Below, in pieces: positions 16,887-25,583 of a DNA stretch of 52,760 bases. The stretch is from JAVBNW01 sp031551255 (GTDB lineage: Bacteria; Bacillota; Clostridia; Christensenellales; UBA1750): contig JAVBNW010000125.1 in the NCBI GenBank assembly GCA_031551255.1, positions 1 to 52,760 of the forward strand. Direction: 5' to 3'. The notes beneath the pieces are model-generated. The model saw nothing but the letters and a program-made list of their open reading frames with translations, ran no database searches and was not told the origin of the DNA. The position numbers and the translations under genes are program-made. Numbering within the stretch: the stretch's first letter is position 1; each line of letters starts with the position of its first letter.

Positions 16887-17138
16887 TCAGATGATGATCC
16901 ATACAAAAGCGATCACGGTGCCGTGGGCCGACGAAGAAACCCGGGTTTCGGCATAGAATTCGGTATTGTCCTGTGAATCCGGGTACCATATATTGGAGCT
17001 TGGCGTCGAGTTCCTCCATACTCCACTGTGGTGGAGCGATCCACGCGGCGCTTGGCGGAGAAGCGGCGAATGCCGTGGTTGGATAAAGCGCGCATGTGAA
17101 AAGCAATGCGGCAGCTAGCAGTGCGGATGTTTTTTCAT
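16887..17138 (-). pseudogene. small secreted-protein gene with two compensating frame changes
   Basis: GAGGA lies 7 bases before ATG 17138, which opens M-K-K in a run of six As. In the ATG frame a stop comes after seven codons. One frame over, the sequence directly continues as a near-perfect signal peptide (TSALLAAALLFTCALYP, then TTAFAASPPS). The C-terminal part reads sensibly again in the ATG frame (NIWYPDSQDNTEFY, then AETRVSSSAHGTVIAFVWIII and a TGA at 16889-16887). One missing A in the homopolymer and one compensating extra base further on would give a single ~83-residue secreted protein. It is either a decaying gene, an assembly error in the A-run, or a slippage-expressed gene. The following membrane protein gene is on the same strand. 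Confidence 0.5.
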
Positions 17139-17339
17139 TTCGAAATCCTCTTAATGGATTTCCCCTAAGCGCAATACAATCGTCAGATTTTCCTTCAGCG
17201 GGTGGCGAGCGATGTCGACATTACGCCCTGCTAATTCAATGATACCCATATCCAACGGTATGGAAACTATAAATAAAGGCCGTAATCAATATACAAAACC
17301 GCCCGGCGGCGCCGCGGCGGTTTGCACGTAATATGCTCG

Positions 17340-18596
17340 CTATTTCCTTCGCAAAGAGGGCCCAAGTTTGTGCGCCTCTTCGGCGGCGAGCTGCATTTTT
17401 GTGACGGGGAAGGGGGCTTCTCCCTTGGCGTGCAGATAGTAGCAGCAGCTGTGCGTGGACAGCACAGCGCAGTCTCCCATATCGCGGTAGTCGTATTCCG
17501 TGTGCAGCGATGCCATGGAGGCGGAACGGAAGCTCTTCACCTCGCCGGTGGAGGAAATCTTAAGCGAGAAACCGTCCGCGTCGTGCCGCAAAACGCCTTC
17601 GCCCAGGTGCACAAAGCCCTTCTCGCTAAAAAGCGCGTCGATGAGAACATCGCTTTTTACGAAGTATCCGCCGCGCTCAATCTGTTTTGCCGCATCGGCC
17701 CGCTGAAATTCATACCAATCCGGGATGTGGGGAAATTCCGTCGCTCCTTCGCAAGCGCGCAGCCTGCCCAGCTCGTCCATCTCCCATATTTTCCGGCATG
17801 CGCCGCATATGAGCGTATGGCCGCGGCTCGTCATCGCGTATTCCACACCACAATGGGGGCACAGATACAACATCTTATGAAGGCCTTCCGCGCGCCTGGC
17901 ATAGGAGATGGAAATTCCGTTCTCGCGTTGCCAGCGGTACTCGTCGTACGCGAAATGGCGGTTGACCAGCGCGGTAAGCTCTTGCGCGTCAAGTCCGTCG
18001 GTATCGGCGGGCCCCCATATCTTTTCCAGCGTCACTTCAAGCGGCGCTCTGCGCGCATGCTTTTCGTCCCATATCGGGCAGACGAGGTAGCTTCCGTTAA
18101 GCTTTTGCACCACCACCGGCAGCTGAAGATGCCGGATGAGCTTGCCCACCGAATTCGGCAGGGGGGTGTTTGTGCCCACGTTGCTGTGCCGCGCCTCGGG
18201 GAAGACCACCACGATGTCCCTGTTGATTGCCGCGGCGTGGCAGATGTTTTGTATCGTAGAAATATCCCCGACAAAGCGGCGGGTTGCTATGCAGCCAAGG
18301 GCGCCGTACAGGCGTATCCCGTAGTTGGCAAACCCCTCCACATCGGACACATAGCTGGCGCGGTGGGGAAACAACGCTAAAGGCGTCAAAAAATAGTCGG
18401 TAAATCCTTGGTGCATGGAGAGCACCAGATAAGGGGGCTTTAGGCCCCGCATACCGATTTTTCGGATCTTGGGCCTTCCGCCCAGCGTCGCAAAAAACGA
18501 GCTCGCCCACATGAGCGGCAAAAGCAGAAGGCTTGGCTTGCGCGGTTTTCGCCTCATGTCAAAGGGCGTGATGTCCGCTTTTTTATTCTTTCGCAT
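17340..18596 (-). CDS. PlsC-like lysophospholipid acyltransferase with C-terminal zinc ribbon
   Basis: 418 residues. The N-terminal half shows the acyltransferase signature: H62 and D67 in SMHQGFTDYF (HxxxxD), and FPEARHS at about 132-138, which corresponds to the FPEGTR block with Ala for Gly. A hydrophobic segment at about 22-38 could be membrane-associated. The second half carries CPHCG and, about 18 residues later, CGAC, a zinc ribbon not normal in PlsC, followed by a beta-rich region of unknown function (about 300-400). Family knowledge suggests it acylates a lyso-glycerolipid at the membrane. ATG 18596 follows GGGAGAGGG. It lies 21 bases downstream of the ABC exporter on the same strand, so the pair may act together on lipids. 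Confidence 0.8.
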   Translation of the reverse strand: MRKNKKADITPFDMRRKPRKPSLLLLPLMWASSFFATLGGRPKIRKIGMRGLKPPYLVLSMHQGFTDYFLTPLALFPHRASYVSDVEGFANYGIRLYGALGCIATRRFVGDISTIQNICHAAAINRDIVVVFPEARHSNVGTNTPLPNSVGKLIRHLQLPVVVQKLNGSYLVCPIWDEKHARRAPLEVTLEKIWGPADTDGLDAQELTALVNRHFAYDEYRWQRENGISISYARRAEGLHKMLYLCPHCGVEYAMTSRGHTLICGACRKIWEMDELGRLRACEGATEFPHIPDWYEFQRADAAKQIERGGYFVKSDVLIDALFSEKGFVHLGEGVLRHDADGFSLKISSTGEVKSFRSASMASLHTEYDYRDMGDCAVLSTHSCCYYLHAKGEAPFPVTKMQLAAEEAHKLGPSLRRK

Positions 18597-18617
18597 GCGC
18601 CCTCTCCCGTAGTGCTG

Positions 18618-20384
18618 TTACGTAGCCTCTTGCGCGCGGAATTGCGCGTTGTATAGCTGCGCGTAATGGCCGTCCGTTTGAATCAGCTGCGCGTGCGAGC
18701 CCTGCTCCAGAATGCCGTCGTCGCCGATGACGACGATCTCGTCGGCGTTGCGGATGGTGGAGAGCCGGTGCGCGATCACCAGCGTAGTTCGGCCGACGGA
18801 GAGCTTGTCAAACGCCGCCTGGATGCGCAGCTCGGTCTGGGTATCCAGCGCGCTGGTGGCCTCGTCAAGGATGAGGATCGGCGGGTTTTTCAGGAAGATG
18901 CGCGCGATGGAAACCCTTTGCTTTTGCCCGCCGGACAGCGTGATGCCGCGCTCGCCGACCGCCGTGTCGTAGCCGTCGGGCATTTCCATGATGTCGGCGT
19001 GGATTTCGGCCTTGACGGCCGCCTCGACGATCTCGCGGTCGGTGGCATCCACGCGGCCGTAGCGGATGTTGTCGCGGATCGTGCCCGCGAACAGGAACAC
19101 ATCCTGCTGTACGATGCCGATGTTGCTGCGCAGGCTTTCCAGCGTGACGCCCTTGATCGGCTGGGCATCGATGAGTATTTCGCCATCGGTCGCCTCGTAA
19201 AAGCGGGGGATCAGTTGGCACAGAGTCGTCTTGCCTCCGCCCGAGGGGCCTACGAGCGCGAGGGTGGTTCCCGCACGCACGTTCAGATTTACATTTTTGA
19301 GCACCGCCACTTCGGCATTGTATGAAAAGCTGACGTCCTTAAGCTCGATGTCGCCGCGCACGTTGTTAAGCGGCTTCGCGTCCGGCGCGTCCTTGATGTC
19401 CGGCTCGGTGCTCATCAGCTCGGCAAAGCGCGTAAAGCCCGCCATGCCGGTGGTGTATTGCTCAACAAAGTTCGTAAGCCTGCGGATCGGCTGCAAAAAG
19501 GTAGCCACATACAGGTTGAAGGTAATCAGGTCCACGATATCCATACCGCCGCGCATGATTAAAAAGCCGCCCACCGCGATCACCATCAGCGACAGGATGG
19601 CCAGCATAAACTCCATGCCGCTGTGAAAGACGGCCATCGCCTTGTACTGCTCGCTCTTGGCTTCTTTGAAGCGCTCGTTGCCCTTGGAGAACTTTTTCAT
19701 CTCAAAATCTTCGTTTGTGAACGCCTTGGCGACCCGCACGCCGGAAATGCTGGATTCGATTTCCGTATTGATGTTAGCAGTGCGCTCGCGCACCCGCAGC
19801 GCCGCGTCGCGCAGGCGCTTGCGCTGCCATATGATGAACGCCATGATCACCGGCAGCAGCAAAAAGATCGCCAGGGCCAGCAACCATTGGATGCGTATGA
19901 GCATGATGAACGCGCCCACCAAGGTGATCAGCGAAATGAACACGTCTTCAGGGCCATGGTGCGCAAGTTCTGTAACGTCGAAAAGATCGTTGAGCACACG
20001 GCTCATCAGCTGGCCGGTGCGCGTCTTATCGAAAAAGCCGAAGCTAAGCGTCTGCAGGTGCCCAAAAAGGCTCGCGCGCATGTCGGCCTCGATGCGCACC
20101 CCCATCATGTGGCCGTAATACGTAACGACATAGTACATCAGCATGCGCAGCACATACGCGCCCACCAGTGCCGCAATGATGCCGAAAAAGGCCCCGTATA
20201 GGTTGAAGGGCAAAAGATTTTCAAGCGCGTAGCGCGTCGCCATCGGAAACGCGAGATCGACCAGCGCGATGCCGCACGCGCAGGCCATATCCAGCGAAAA
20301 CAGGCCGATATGCGGCCTGTAGTACGATATAAACCACGAAAGCAAGTTGTGTTTGAACTTGACAGGCGCATCCGAACGCTGCAT
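18618..20384 (-). CDS. ABC transporter, fused permease and ATP-binding protein (MsbA/LmrA-like half-transporter)
   Basis: 588 residues. An exporter-type six-helix membrane domain (about 20-320) is followed by a complete ATPase: Walker A GPSGGGKTT, Q-loop VQQDVFLF, signature TLSGGQKQR, Walker B ILILDEATSALD and the switch His in VIAHRLST. The domain order and length match homodimeric or heterodimeric exporters of lipids, drugs or peptides. ATG 20384 is preceded by GGGGGAG, and a good promoter lies at 20417-20445. Only one half-transporter is present here, so it probably forms a homodimer. The acyltransferase gene downstream hints at a lipid-related substrate, which is inference. Confidence 0.93.
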   Translation of the reverse strand: MQRSDAPVKFKHNLLSWFISYYRPHIGLFSLDMACACGIALVDLAFPMATRYALENLLPFNLYGAFFGIIAALVGAYVLRMLMYYVVTYYGHMMGVRIEADMRASLFGHLQTLSFGFFDKTRTGQLMSRVLNDLFDVTELAHHGPEDVFISLITLVGAFIMLIRIQWLLALAIFLLLPVIMAFIIWQRKRLRDAALRVRERTANINTEIESSISGVRVAKAFTNEDFEMKKFSKGNERFKEAKSEQYKAMAVFHSGMEFMLAILSLMVIAVGGFLIMRGGMDIVDLITFNLYVATFLQPIRRLTNFVEQYTTGMAGFTRFAELMSTEPDIKDAPDAKPLNNVRGDIELKDVSFSYNAEVAVLKNVNLNVRAGTTLALVGPSGGGKTTLCQLIPRFYEATDGEILIDAQPIKGVTLESLRSNIGIVQQDVFLFAGTIRDNIRYGRVDATDREIVEAAVKAEIHADIMEMPDGYDTAVGERGITLSGGQKQRVSIARIFLKNPPILILDEATSALDTQTELRIQAAFDKLSVGRTTLVIAHRLSTIRNADEIVVIGDDGILEQGSHAQLIQTDGHYAQLYNAQFRAQEAT

Positions 20385-20416
20385 AGCTGCACTCCCCCGG
20401 CACTCTTTTTGAACTA

Positions 20417-20445
20417 ACTATAGTGGAATGGGGGAGGGGCGTCAA
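20417..20445 (-). promoter_or_regulatory. promoter of the exporter-acyltransferase unit
   Basis: On the minus strand TTGACG (20440-20445) and TATAGT (20417-20422) are 17 bases apart, each matching 5 of 6 consensus positions. It lies 33 bases upstream of the exporter ATG. Confidence 0.7.
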
Positions 20446-20495
20446 GCAAGCGGAGGTTATCGATCGAAGATAATTAGAGCAGACTAACAGGGAGG

Positions 20496-21227
20496 CTATA
20501 TCGGCAAATAGGCGATCATGGCGCCTCCCGCGATCAAGCTTGCGAGGTTGGCCGCGAGCGCAAACAGCACCGCGCGCCTACGCCTGTGCTCCTTGATGAG
20601 TAGGGGCAGGGCGATCATCTCGGCGGTAAAAACGACGAACTCCGCGGCGATCAGCCCAAAGATCGCATAGCTCGGCGGCGCGGTGGAGCCGCTCAGCGCG
20701 ATGTTGAGCAGGCCCTGCGTAACCAGATTTACAATCAGGAACATAAGCCAGCTGCGCTTCTTGCGGTAGCCGAACAGCCAAAATACGCCGCCCTCGATCA
20801 GCAGCGTGAGAAAAAGCCTCAGGGCGATGAGCGCGATATCCCGAACGGCGCTTCTCCCGGACGTGAGCGTTTGCCTATCGACGTTAAGGGTTGCATAATT
20901 GTTGTAGCGATCAAGCATGGCGTCTTCCACGGAATATTCCCGTACGTCGCCGCCGACGTTTACGCGCAGTGCGACGGGATGCGCGCCGTCCGTGCCGATC
21001 TGGTAAAACGCATCCGAGCGCTCCCACGCCTTCCACGTCGTGTTAGGAAGAACCTCGCGCCCATCGGACAGCACCGCTGTTACGACGGCATCCTTTGCCC
21101 CGTTGCCGCGGACGTATACCCTCAGGTTGGGCGGTTCGGCGGAATTGGCCAATGCATACGGCGCCCACAGAAACCACAAGGCAATAGCGGCGCATACAAC
21201 CGCGATACAGCGCTTGCTCTGCGACAA
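20496..21227 (-). CDS. exported/membrane protein of unknown function
   Basis: 243 residues from the TTG at 21227. A signal-like or anchor helix (about 7-25, ending Y-A-L-A-N-S-A), an extracytoplasmic beta-rich domain (about 28-135) and four hydrophobic helices in the C-terminal ~110 residues (about 138-157, 168-185, 194-215, 225-241). No known catalytic motif. TTG 21227 is chosen because GGGAGG lies 8 bases upstream; starts further upstream would include a charged extension and overlap that site. It is upstream of the exporter gene on the same strand but separated by a promoter. A role in envelope sensing is possible, but nothing in the sequence proves it. Confidence 0.7.
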   Translation of the reverse strand: MSQSKRCIAVVCAAIALWFLWAPYALANSAEPPNLRVYVRGNGAKDAVVTAVLSDGREVLPNTTWKAWERSDAFYQIGTDGAHPVALRVNVGGDVREYSVEDAMLDRYNNYATLNVDRQTLTSGRSAVRDIALIALRLFLTLLIEGGVFWLFGYRKKRSWLMFLIVNLVTQGLLNIALSGSTAPPSYAIFGLIAAEFVVFTAEMIALPLLIKEHRRRRAVLFALAANLASLIAGGAMIAYLPI

Positions 21228-21399
21228 GACACGCACCTCCCTTTGTTTTTTAGACGCGAGAAACTGCACGCCGGTTCCGCGTGCCGATAGACCGACACAC
21301 GTAATTTTCTGAAAGGGGTATTCATAGCTACTTCCTCGGCGGGGGGCTCACGGGGATACGCGTGCCCCCCGTGCCGTTGCGTACCGCGAGGTTCGACGC

Positions 21400-21428
21400 T
21401 TTACTTCGCGCGCGCAGGTGTCTATAAT
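21400..21428 (+). promoter_or_regulatory. promoter of the URO-D/prmA operon
   Basis: TTTACT (21400-21405) and a perfect TATAAT (21423-21428) with a 17-base spacer, 51 bases upstream of GTG 21480. A short GC stem (CACGGGG at 21349-21355 with CCCCGTG at 21367-21373) lies just upstream. Confidence 0.65.
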
Positions 21429-21479
21429 AATATTGAAAAGTGACCGGCGCGGGCGTCGGCATCGGCAGGAGGGATTTTT

Positions 21480-22607
21480 GTGCGGGAAACCATGACCTCG
21501 CGCCAGCGCGTGCTCGCCGCCATCGAACATAGGCAGCCGGACCGCGTTCCTATCGACTTGGGCATGCACTTTTCCACCGGCATTTCGGCGTTTGGCTACT
21601 GGAACTTGCGCGAGTATCTCGGCCTTCCGGTCGATGTGGTCGGCGTGCCGGATATGGGCCAGTTTCTCGCCCGGGTTGAGGACGACGTGCTCGATCGCTT
21701 CCACTGCGATTGCGTGCTCTTATACCCGCGTTACGCCCAAACGGCTGTGTGGAACCCGCGCGGGCACTACCGGTTTGAGGTGCCCGAGCCGCTGCCCGAA
21801 CTCCAGACCGACGGAAGTTATATAATCCGCCAGGGGGAAAACAAAAAGCGCATGCCCTCAGGAGGCTTTTTCTTCGACGGCGACGGCATCGACTACGGCG
21901 ATCCTCAGTGGTTTGAGCGCACGTGCCGCGAGGCGGAGCGGCTCTATAAGGAGACGGATCGCTTCACCGCGCTGATGGATTTTCACGCGTTCTTTTCGGA
22001 CAACCCGGATTTTCTGTGCGATATGCTACTGGAGCCTGAAAAGATCAAGGCGCGCAACGCGAAGATTCTCAAGGAGTCCATCGAGCGCGCGGGCAGGATC
22101 ATCGACAGGATGGGCAAGTACATCCAGGCTGTCACCGTCAATTCCGACCTGGGCATGCAAAACGCGCCGTTTTGCGATCCGAAGCTGCACGCTCAGCTGT
22201 GCGCGCCATACTTAAAAGAACTGTGCGGTTTTATCCATCGCAACAGCGATTTTAAGATTTTCATGCATTCTTGCGGCGCGATCGAGCCGTTCTTAGAAAT
22301 CCTGATCGATTGCGGCGTCGATGCGATCAATCCGGTGCAGGTGGCGGCCGCGGGCATGGACCCTAAGCATTTGAAAGAAAAATACGGCAGCCGTATCGCC
22401 TTTTGGGGCGGAGGCTGCGATACCCAGCGCGTGCTGCCCAGCGGAACCGCCGAGGATGTGCGCCGCAATGTGCGCGAGCTGATGGAAATTTTCAAGCCCG
22501 GCGGGGGATTCATCTTTAACCAGGTGCACAACATCATGGGGGATATCGCGCCGGAGAAGATCGTTGCGATGCTGGATACGGCGTACGAGAAGTCGTGGTA
22601 TAACTAG
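21480..22607 (+). CDS. uroporphyrinogen decarboxylase-fold protein (methylcobamide methyltransferase-like)
   Basis: 375 residues with the URO-D/CmuA/MtbA TIM-barrel pattern: TSRQRVLAAIEHRQPDRVPID at the N-terminus, SDLGMQNAPFCDPKLHAQL, KIFMHSCGAIEPFLEILIDCGVDAINPVQ and GGFIFNQVHNI. The H-x-C near residue 260 (MHSCG), with a late Cys (GGGCDTQ), is the type of His/Cys set that binds Zn2+ and activates thiols in corrinoid:thiol methyltransferases, so methyl transfer is more likely than heme synthesis. GTG 21480 follows AGGAGGG at 6 bases. No corrinoid protein or other methyltransferase gene is adjacent. It lies 28 bases before prmA in the same direction. Confidence 0.8.
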   Translation: MRETMTSRQRVLAAIEHRQPDRVPIDLGMHFSTGISAFGYWNLREYLGLPVDVVGVPDMGQFLARVEDDVLDRFHCDCVLLYPRYAQTAVWNPRGHYRFEVPEPLPELQTDGSYIIRQGENKKRMPSGGFFFDGDGIDYGDPQWFERTCREAERLYKETDRFTALMDFHAFFSDNPDFLCDMLLEPEKIKARNAKILKESIERAGRIIDRMGKYIQAVTVNSDLGMQNAPFCDPKLHAQLCAPYLKELCGFIHRNSDFKIFMHSCGAIEPFLEILIDCGVDAINPVQVAAAGMDPKHLKEKYGSRIAFWGGGCDTQRVLPSGTAEDVRRNVRELMEIFKPGGGFIFNQVHNIMGDIAPEKIVAMLDTAYEKSWYN

Positions 22608-22635
22608 GATTAGTGAAGTAAAAGGGGCTTTGGGA

Positions 22636-23592
22636 TTGGATTATATACGCGTAACCATTTCCACGACCGGGCAGGGCACGGAGTTCGTGGCCGGCGCGCT
22701 GAGCGCCATAGGGCTGGATCAGCTCGAAATCGTCGAGGACGAGGCTGCCATTCAAGGGTACTTGGATGAGCTGTCTGCGCAGTGGGACTATGTCGACCCT
22801 TCCGAGCTGCTCATGGGCGCGGAGCCCTGCGTGCGCGTGTACATCCCCGTGGAAGACATGGCGGATCAGCACCTAAGGACGGTCGAGACGATCCGCGAGA
22901 GGATGCACTGGCTTAAAGGCCAGGATCTGGGCGTGGATTTGGGCGCGCTGCGCGTGATCGGCGACATGGTGCGAGAGCAGGACTGGGCCAACAACTGGAA
23001 GCAATACTATAAGCCGCTGCGCATCGGGGAGCACATCGTGGTGAAGCCTTCGTGGGAGGAGTTTTCGCCGCTGCCCGGCGATAGGGTGATCGAGCTCGAC
23101 CCGGGCATGGCCTTTGGAACCGGCACGCACGAAACCACGGCGCTGTGCCTTGCGGCGATTGAAAAATATGTAAAGGCGGGCGACACGGCGCTTGATATCG
23201 GCTGCGGAAGCGGCATTTTATCCATTGCCGCCGCGCTGTGCGGGGCCGCGCATGTTGCGGCCATTGATATCGACCCTGTGGCCGTAAAGGTGGCGCGCGA
23301 AAACATCGGGCGCAACGGCGTTGAGGATAGAATCGAGTGCCGCGAGGCGGACCTGCTCGCCGGGCAAATGCGGGGCGCCAACGTGGTGATCGCCAACATC
23401 GTGGCGGATGTCATCCTGCGCCTCATGCCCGCCGCGTGGGAACACACCTTGCCGGGCGGGGTGTTCATCACCTCGGGCATCATCGATGAACGAGAACAGG
23501 ATATCATGGATGCGGCTCTTCAGGCAGGCTTTTCGCATGCGGAGACGTTTTCGCGGGGATCCTGGCGGGCGATCGCCTTTGTGAGGCCGTAG
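22636..23592 (+). CDS. prmA: ribosomal protein L11 methyltransferase
   Basis: 318 residues, normal length. An N-terminal L11-recognition domain (about 1-120) is followed by a Rossmann methyltransferase domain with the SAM motif DIGCGSGILSIAAALCGA at about 175, acidic D-I-D at the next strand, and the catalytic segment ANIVADVI. The preceding LDPGMAFGTGTHETT is diagnostic for PrmA. TTG 22636 is selected because AAAGGGG lies 8 bases upstream and it gives the usual L-D-Y-I-R-V beginning. In Bacillota prmA normally follows dnaJ; here dnaK/dnaJ are absent and a URO-D gene takes their place. Confidence 0.94.
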   Translation: MDYIRVTISTTGQGTEFVAGALSAIGLDQLEIVEDEAAIQGYLDELSAQWDYVDPSELLMGAEPCVRVYIPVEDMADQHLRTVETIRERMHWLKGQDLGVDLGALRVIGDMVREQDWANNWKQYYKPLRIGEHIVVKPSWEEFSPLPGDRVIELDPGMAFGTGTHETTALCLAAIEKYVKAGDTALDIGCGSGILSIAAALCGAAHVAAIDIDPVAVKVARENIGRNGVEDRIECREADLLAGQMRGANVVIANIVADVILRLMPAAWEHTLPGGVFITSGIIDEREQDIMDAALQAGFSHAETFSRGSWRAIAFVRP

Positions 23593-23594
23593 CG

Positions 23595-24284
23595 ATGCAC
23601 CGCTTTTTTGTAGACCCCGCGCGCCCGGAGCGAATCGAAGGGGAGGAGCATGCACACTTGAGCCGCGTGCTGCGCCTTACAACGGGAGAAACGGTGGAAC
23701 TTTTAAACGGCGAAGCGCTGTTTCTGGCGGAGCTTTGCGAAATCGGCAAGGAATACGCGATGGCGAGGATTGTCAAGGAATTGCCCACGCGCGAGGCGAA
23801 CATGCGCGTGACGCTGTATGTGGGCATGCTCAAGGGCGAGAAGATGGATTGGGTGGTGCAAAAGCTTACGGAGCTCGGCGCGCATGCGCTCGTGCCGGTT
23901 TTGATGCGGCACTCCGTCGCGCAGGGCTTTCGTGGGGAGCGCGCGGCGCGCATCGCGAAAGAGGCGCAAAAGCAGTGCGGCAGGGCGCGGGGCATGACCG
24001 TGGCGGAGCCGATGGATTTTCGCGGCGCGGCGATCCGCCTTGCGGCGCACGCGCTGCCGCTTGCCGCCTACGAAGGCGGGGGAGACGCGTTTTCCATTCC
24101 CTTGGCGGCCAGAGATGTCGGCATCATGATCGGGCCGGAGGGCGGCTTTTCGCAGGAAGAGATTTTAACGCTTGCGGATGCGGGCGTTAGGCGCATATCG
24201 CTCGGCCCGCGCATCCTGCGCGCGGAAACCGCGGCCATCGCCGCCATTGCCGGCGCAATGGCCTGCGCGGGGGAATGGGTATGA
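23595..24284 (+). CDS. rsmE: 16S rRNA (uracil-1498-N3)-methyltransferase
   Basis: 229 residues. N-terminal PUA-like part begins HRFFV; the SPOUT domain shows KGEKMDWVVQKLTELG, the knot motif IGPEGGFSQEE and SLGPRILRAETAAIAAIA, all characteristic of RsmE. It methylates U1498 of 16S rRNA in 30S subunits. It begins 2 bases after prmA and overlaps mtaB by an ATGA, in the usual Firmicutes order. Confidence 0.95.
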   Translation: MHRFFVDPARPERIEGEEHAHLSRVLRLTTGETVELLNGEALFLAELCEIGKEYAMARIVKELPTREANMRVTLYVGMLKGEKMDWVVQKLTELGAHALVPVLMRHSVAQGFRGERAARIAKEAQKQCGRARGMTVAEPMDFRGAAIRLAAHALPLAAYEGGGDAFSIPLAARDVGIMIGPEGGFSQEEILTLADAGVRRISLGPRILRAETAAIAAIAGAMACAGEWV

Positions 24285-25549
24285 CGGTCGCATTTGCGAC
24301 CTTCGGCTGCAAGGTCAACCAATACGATACGCAGGCGATGCTCGAGGCGTTTCTCGCCCGCGGCTGGCACGTGCGGGATTTTTCCGATATCTGCGATGCG
24401 TATGTGGTGAATACCTGTACCGTCACCGGAACAGGGGCGCAAAAATCCCTGCGAGCGGTCAGGCAAGCGGCGCGGCGCAACCCTGCCGCGGCGATCGTAG
24501 TTGCGGGCTGCCTTTCCCAGCAAGAGGGGGCGAACATGCTCGCCTTGCCGGGCGTGCGGCTCGTGCTGGGCACCGCGCAGCGCGCGCGCGCGCCGGAACT
24601 ATTGGAGGATGCGCTGAGGCGGGCAACATTGCTCTTGGCGGTTGAGCAGCTTCACGAGCAGCCTTTTGAACAGAGCGCCGTCACTTCGCACGAGGCGCAC
24701 ACGCGTGCGGTGCTCAAAATTCAAGAGGGCTGCGAAAACCATTGCTCGTACTGCGTCATTCCCAGCGTGCGCGGGCCGGTGCGCTCGCGGGAGCTTTTAT
24801 CCGTGCGGGAAGAAGCCGTCCGGCTGAGCTCAGCAGGCTATCTGGAAATCGTGCTTACAGGTATTCATTTGTGTTCTTATGGGCGCGACCTTCACCAGAC
24901 CAACTTGACGGACGCTTTGCGCGCCGTCTGCGAGGCGCCCGGCGTGCGCAGAGTGCGTCTAGGTTCTCTGGAGCCGAGCTTTATCACGCCCAAGGTCGCC
25001 GAAGCGTTTGCCGAGCTTGCCGCGCTGTGCCCGCAGTTTCACCTTTCGCTGCAATCCGGCAGCGAGCGCGTGCTGCGCGGCATGCGCAGGCGCTATACGC
25101 CCGGGCGGTACGCACAGGCGGTGGAGGCGCTGCGCGAGGCCATGCCGGGCTGCGCCATCACTACGGATGTGATCACCGGCTTTCCCGGCGAAGACGAGGA
25201 GGCGTTCCGAGAGACGATGGCCTTTTCCCGCAGCATCGGCTTTTCGCGGATGCATGTGTTTCCATACTCCGAACGGGAAGGCACCGCGGCCGTGTCACTG
25301 CCCGGCGCCGTGCCGGTGCAGGCGCGGCGTGAGAGGGCCGCGCGGCTGATCGCCCTTGGCGAGGCGATGGAAAGAGAATACGCTTTTGCGCAGATCGGGC
25401 TTAACACAGAGGTATTGTTTGAAGAAGATGAAGAGGGTTTGACGCGCGAGTACGTGAGGGCGCGGGTTTCCGGAGGGAAGACGGGCGAAATTGCGCGCGT
25501 GAGGATTACCGATTTTGCCGATGGAATGTTACGGGGCGTCGCCGAGTGA
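24281..25549 (+). CDS. mtaB: tRNA (N6-L-threonylcarbamoyladenosine(37)-C2)-methylthiotransferase
   Basis: 422 residues. Radical SAM methylthiotransferase with two [4Fe-4S] sites: the UPF0004 domain cysteines C10, C46 and C77, and the SAM cluster C151-x3-C155-x2-C158 (GCENHCSYC). LTGIHLCSYG, LQSGSERVLRGMRRRY and TDVITGFPGE are typical of the MiaB/MtaB family, and a short TRAM-like C-terminus follows. The early FGCKVNQYDT favours MtaB over MiaB. It modifies t6A37 to ms2t6A. ATG 24281 overlaps the rsmE stop; ATG 24275 is possible but has a poorer ribosome-site distance. Confidence 0.94.
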   Translation: MTVAFATFGCKVNQYDTQAMLEAFLARGWHVRDFSDICDAYVVNTCTVTGTGAQKSLRAVRQAARRNPAAAIVVAGCLSQQEGANMLALPGVRLVLGTAQRARAPELLEDALRRATLLLAVEQLHEQPFEQSAVTSHEAHTRAVLKIQEGCENHCSYCVIPSVRGPVRSRELLSVREEAVRLSSAGYLEIVLTGIHLCSYGRDLHQTNLTDALRAVCEAPGVRRVRLGSLEPSFITPKVAEAFAELAALCPQFHLSLQSGSERVLRGMRRRYTPGRYAQAVEALREAMPGCAITTDVITGFPGEDEEAFRETMAFSRSIGFSRMHVFPYSEREGTAAVSLPGAVPVQARRERAARLIALGEAMEREYAFAQIGLNTEVLFEEDEEGLTREYVRARVSGGKTGEIARVRITDFADGMLRGVAE

Positions 25550-25583
25550 GGCCGACAATTCGATTTCATGAGGAGGGCTGGCT

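Noticed and set aside
16654..17106. 150-residue minus-strand open frame taken as an intact gene
   Set aside because: Only its first ~35 residues (signal peptide) make sense. It then runs out of the mature-protein frame and into the next gene; the frameshifted-gene interpretation fits better.
17322..18380. 352-residue plus-strand open frame over the acyltransferase gene
   Set aside because: Antisense shadow; the minus-strand frame has the HxxxxD and FPEAR motifs and a good ribosome site.
21301..21400. Cobalamin riboswitch upstream of the methyltransferase-like gene
   Set aside because: Only a short GC stem is visible; the conserved B12-box type sequence was not found.
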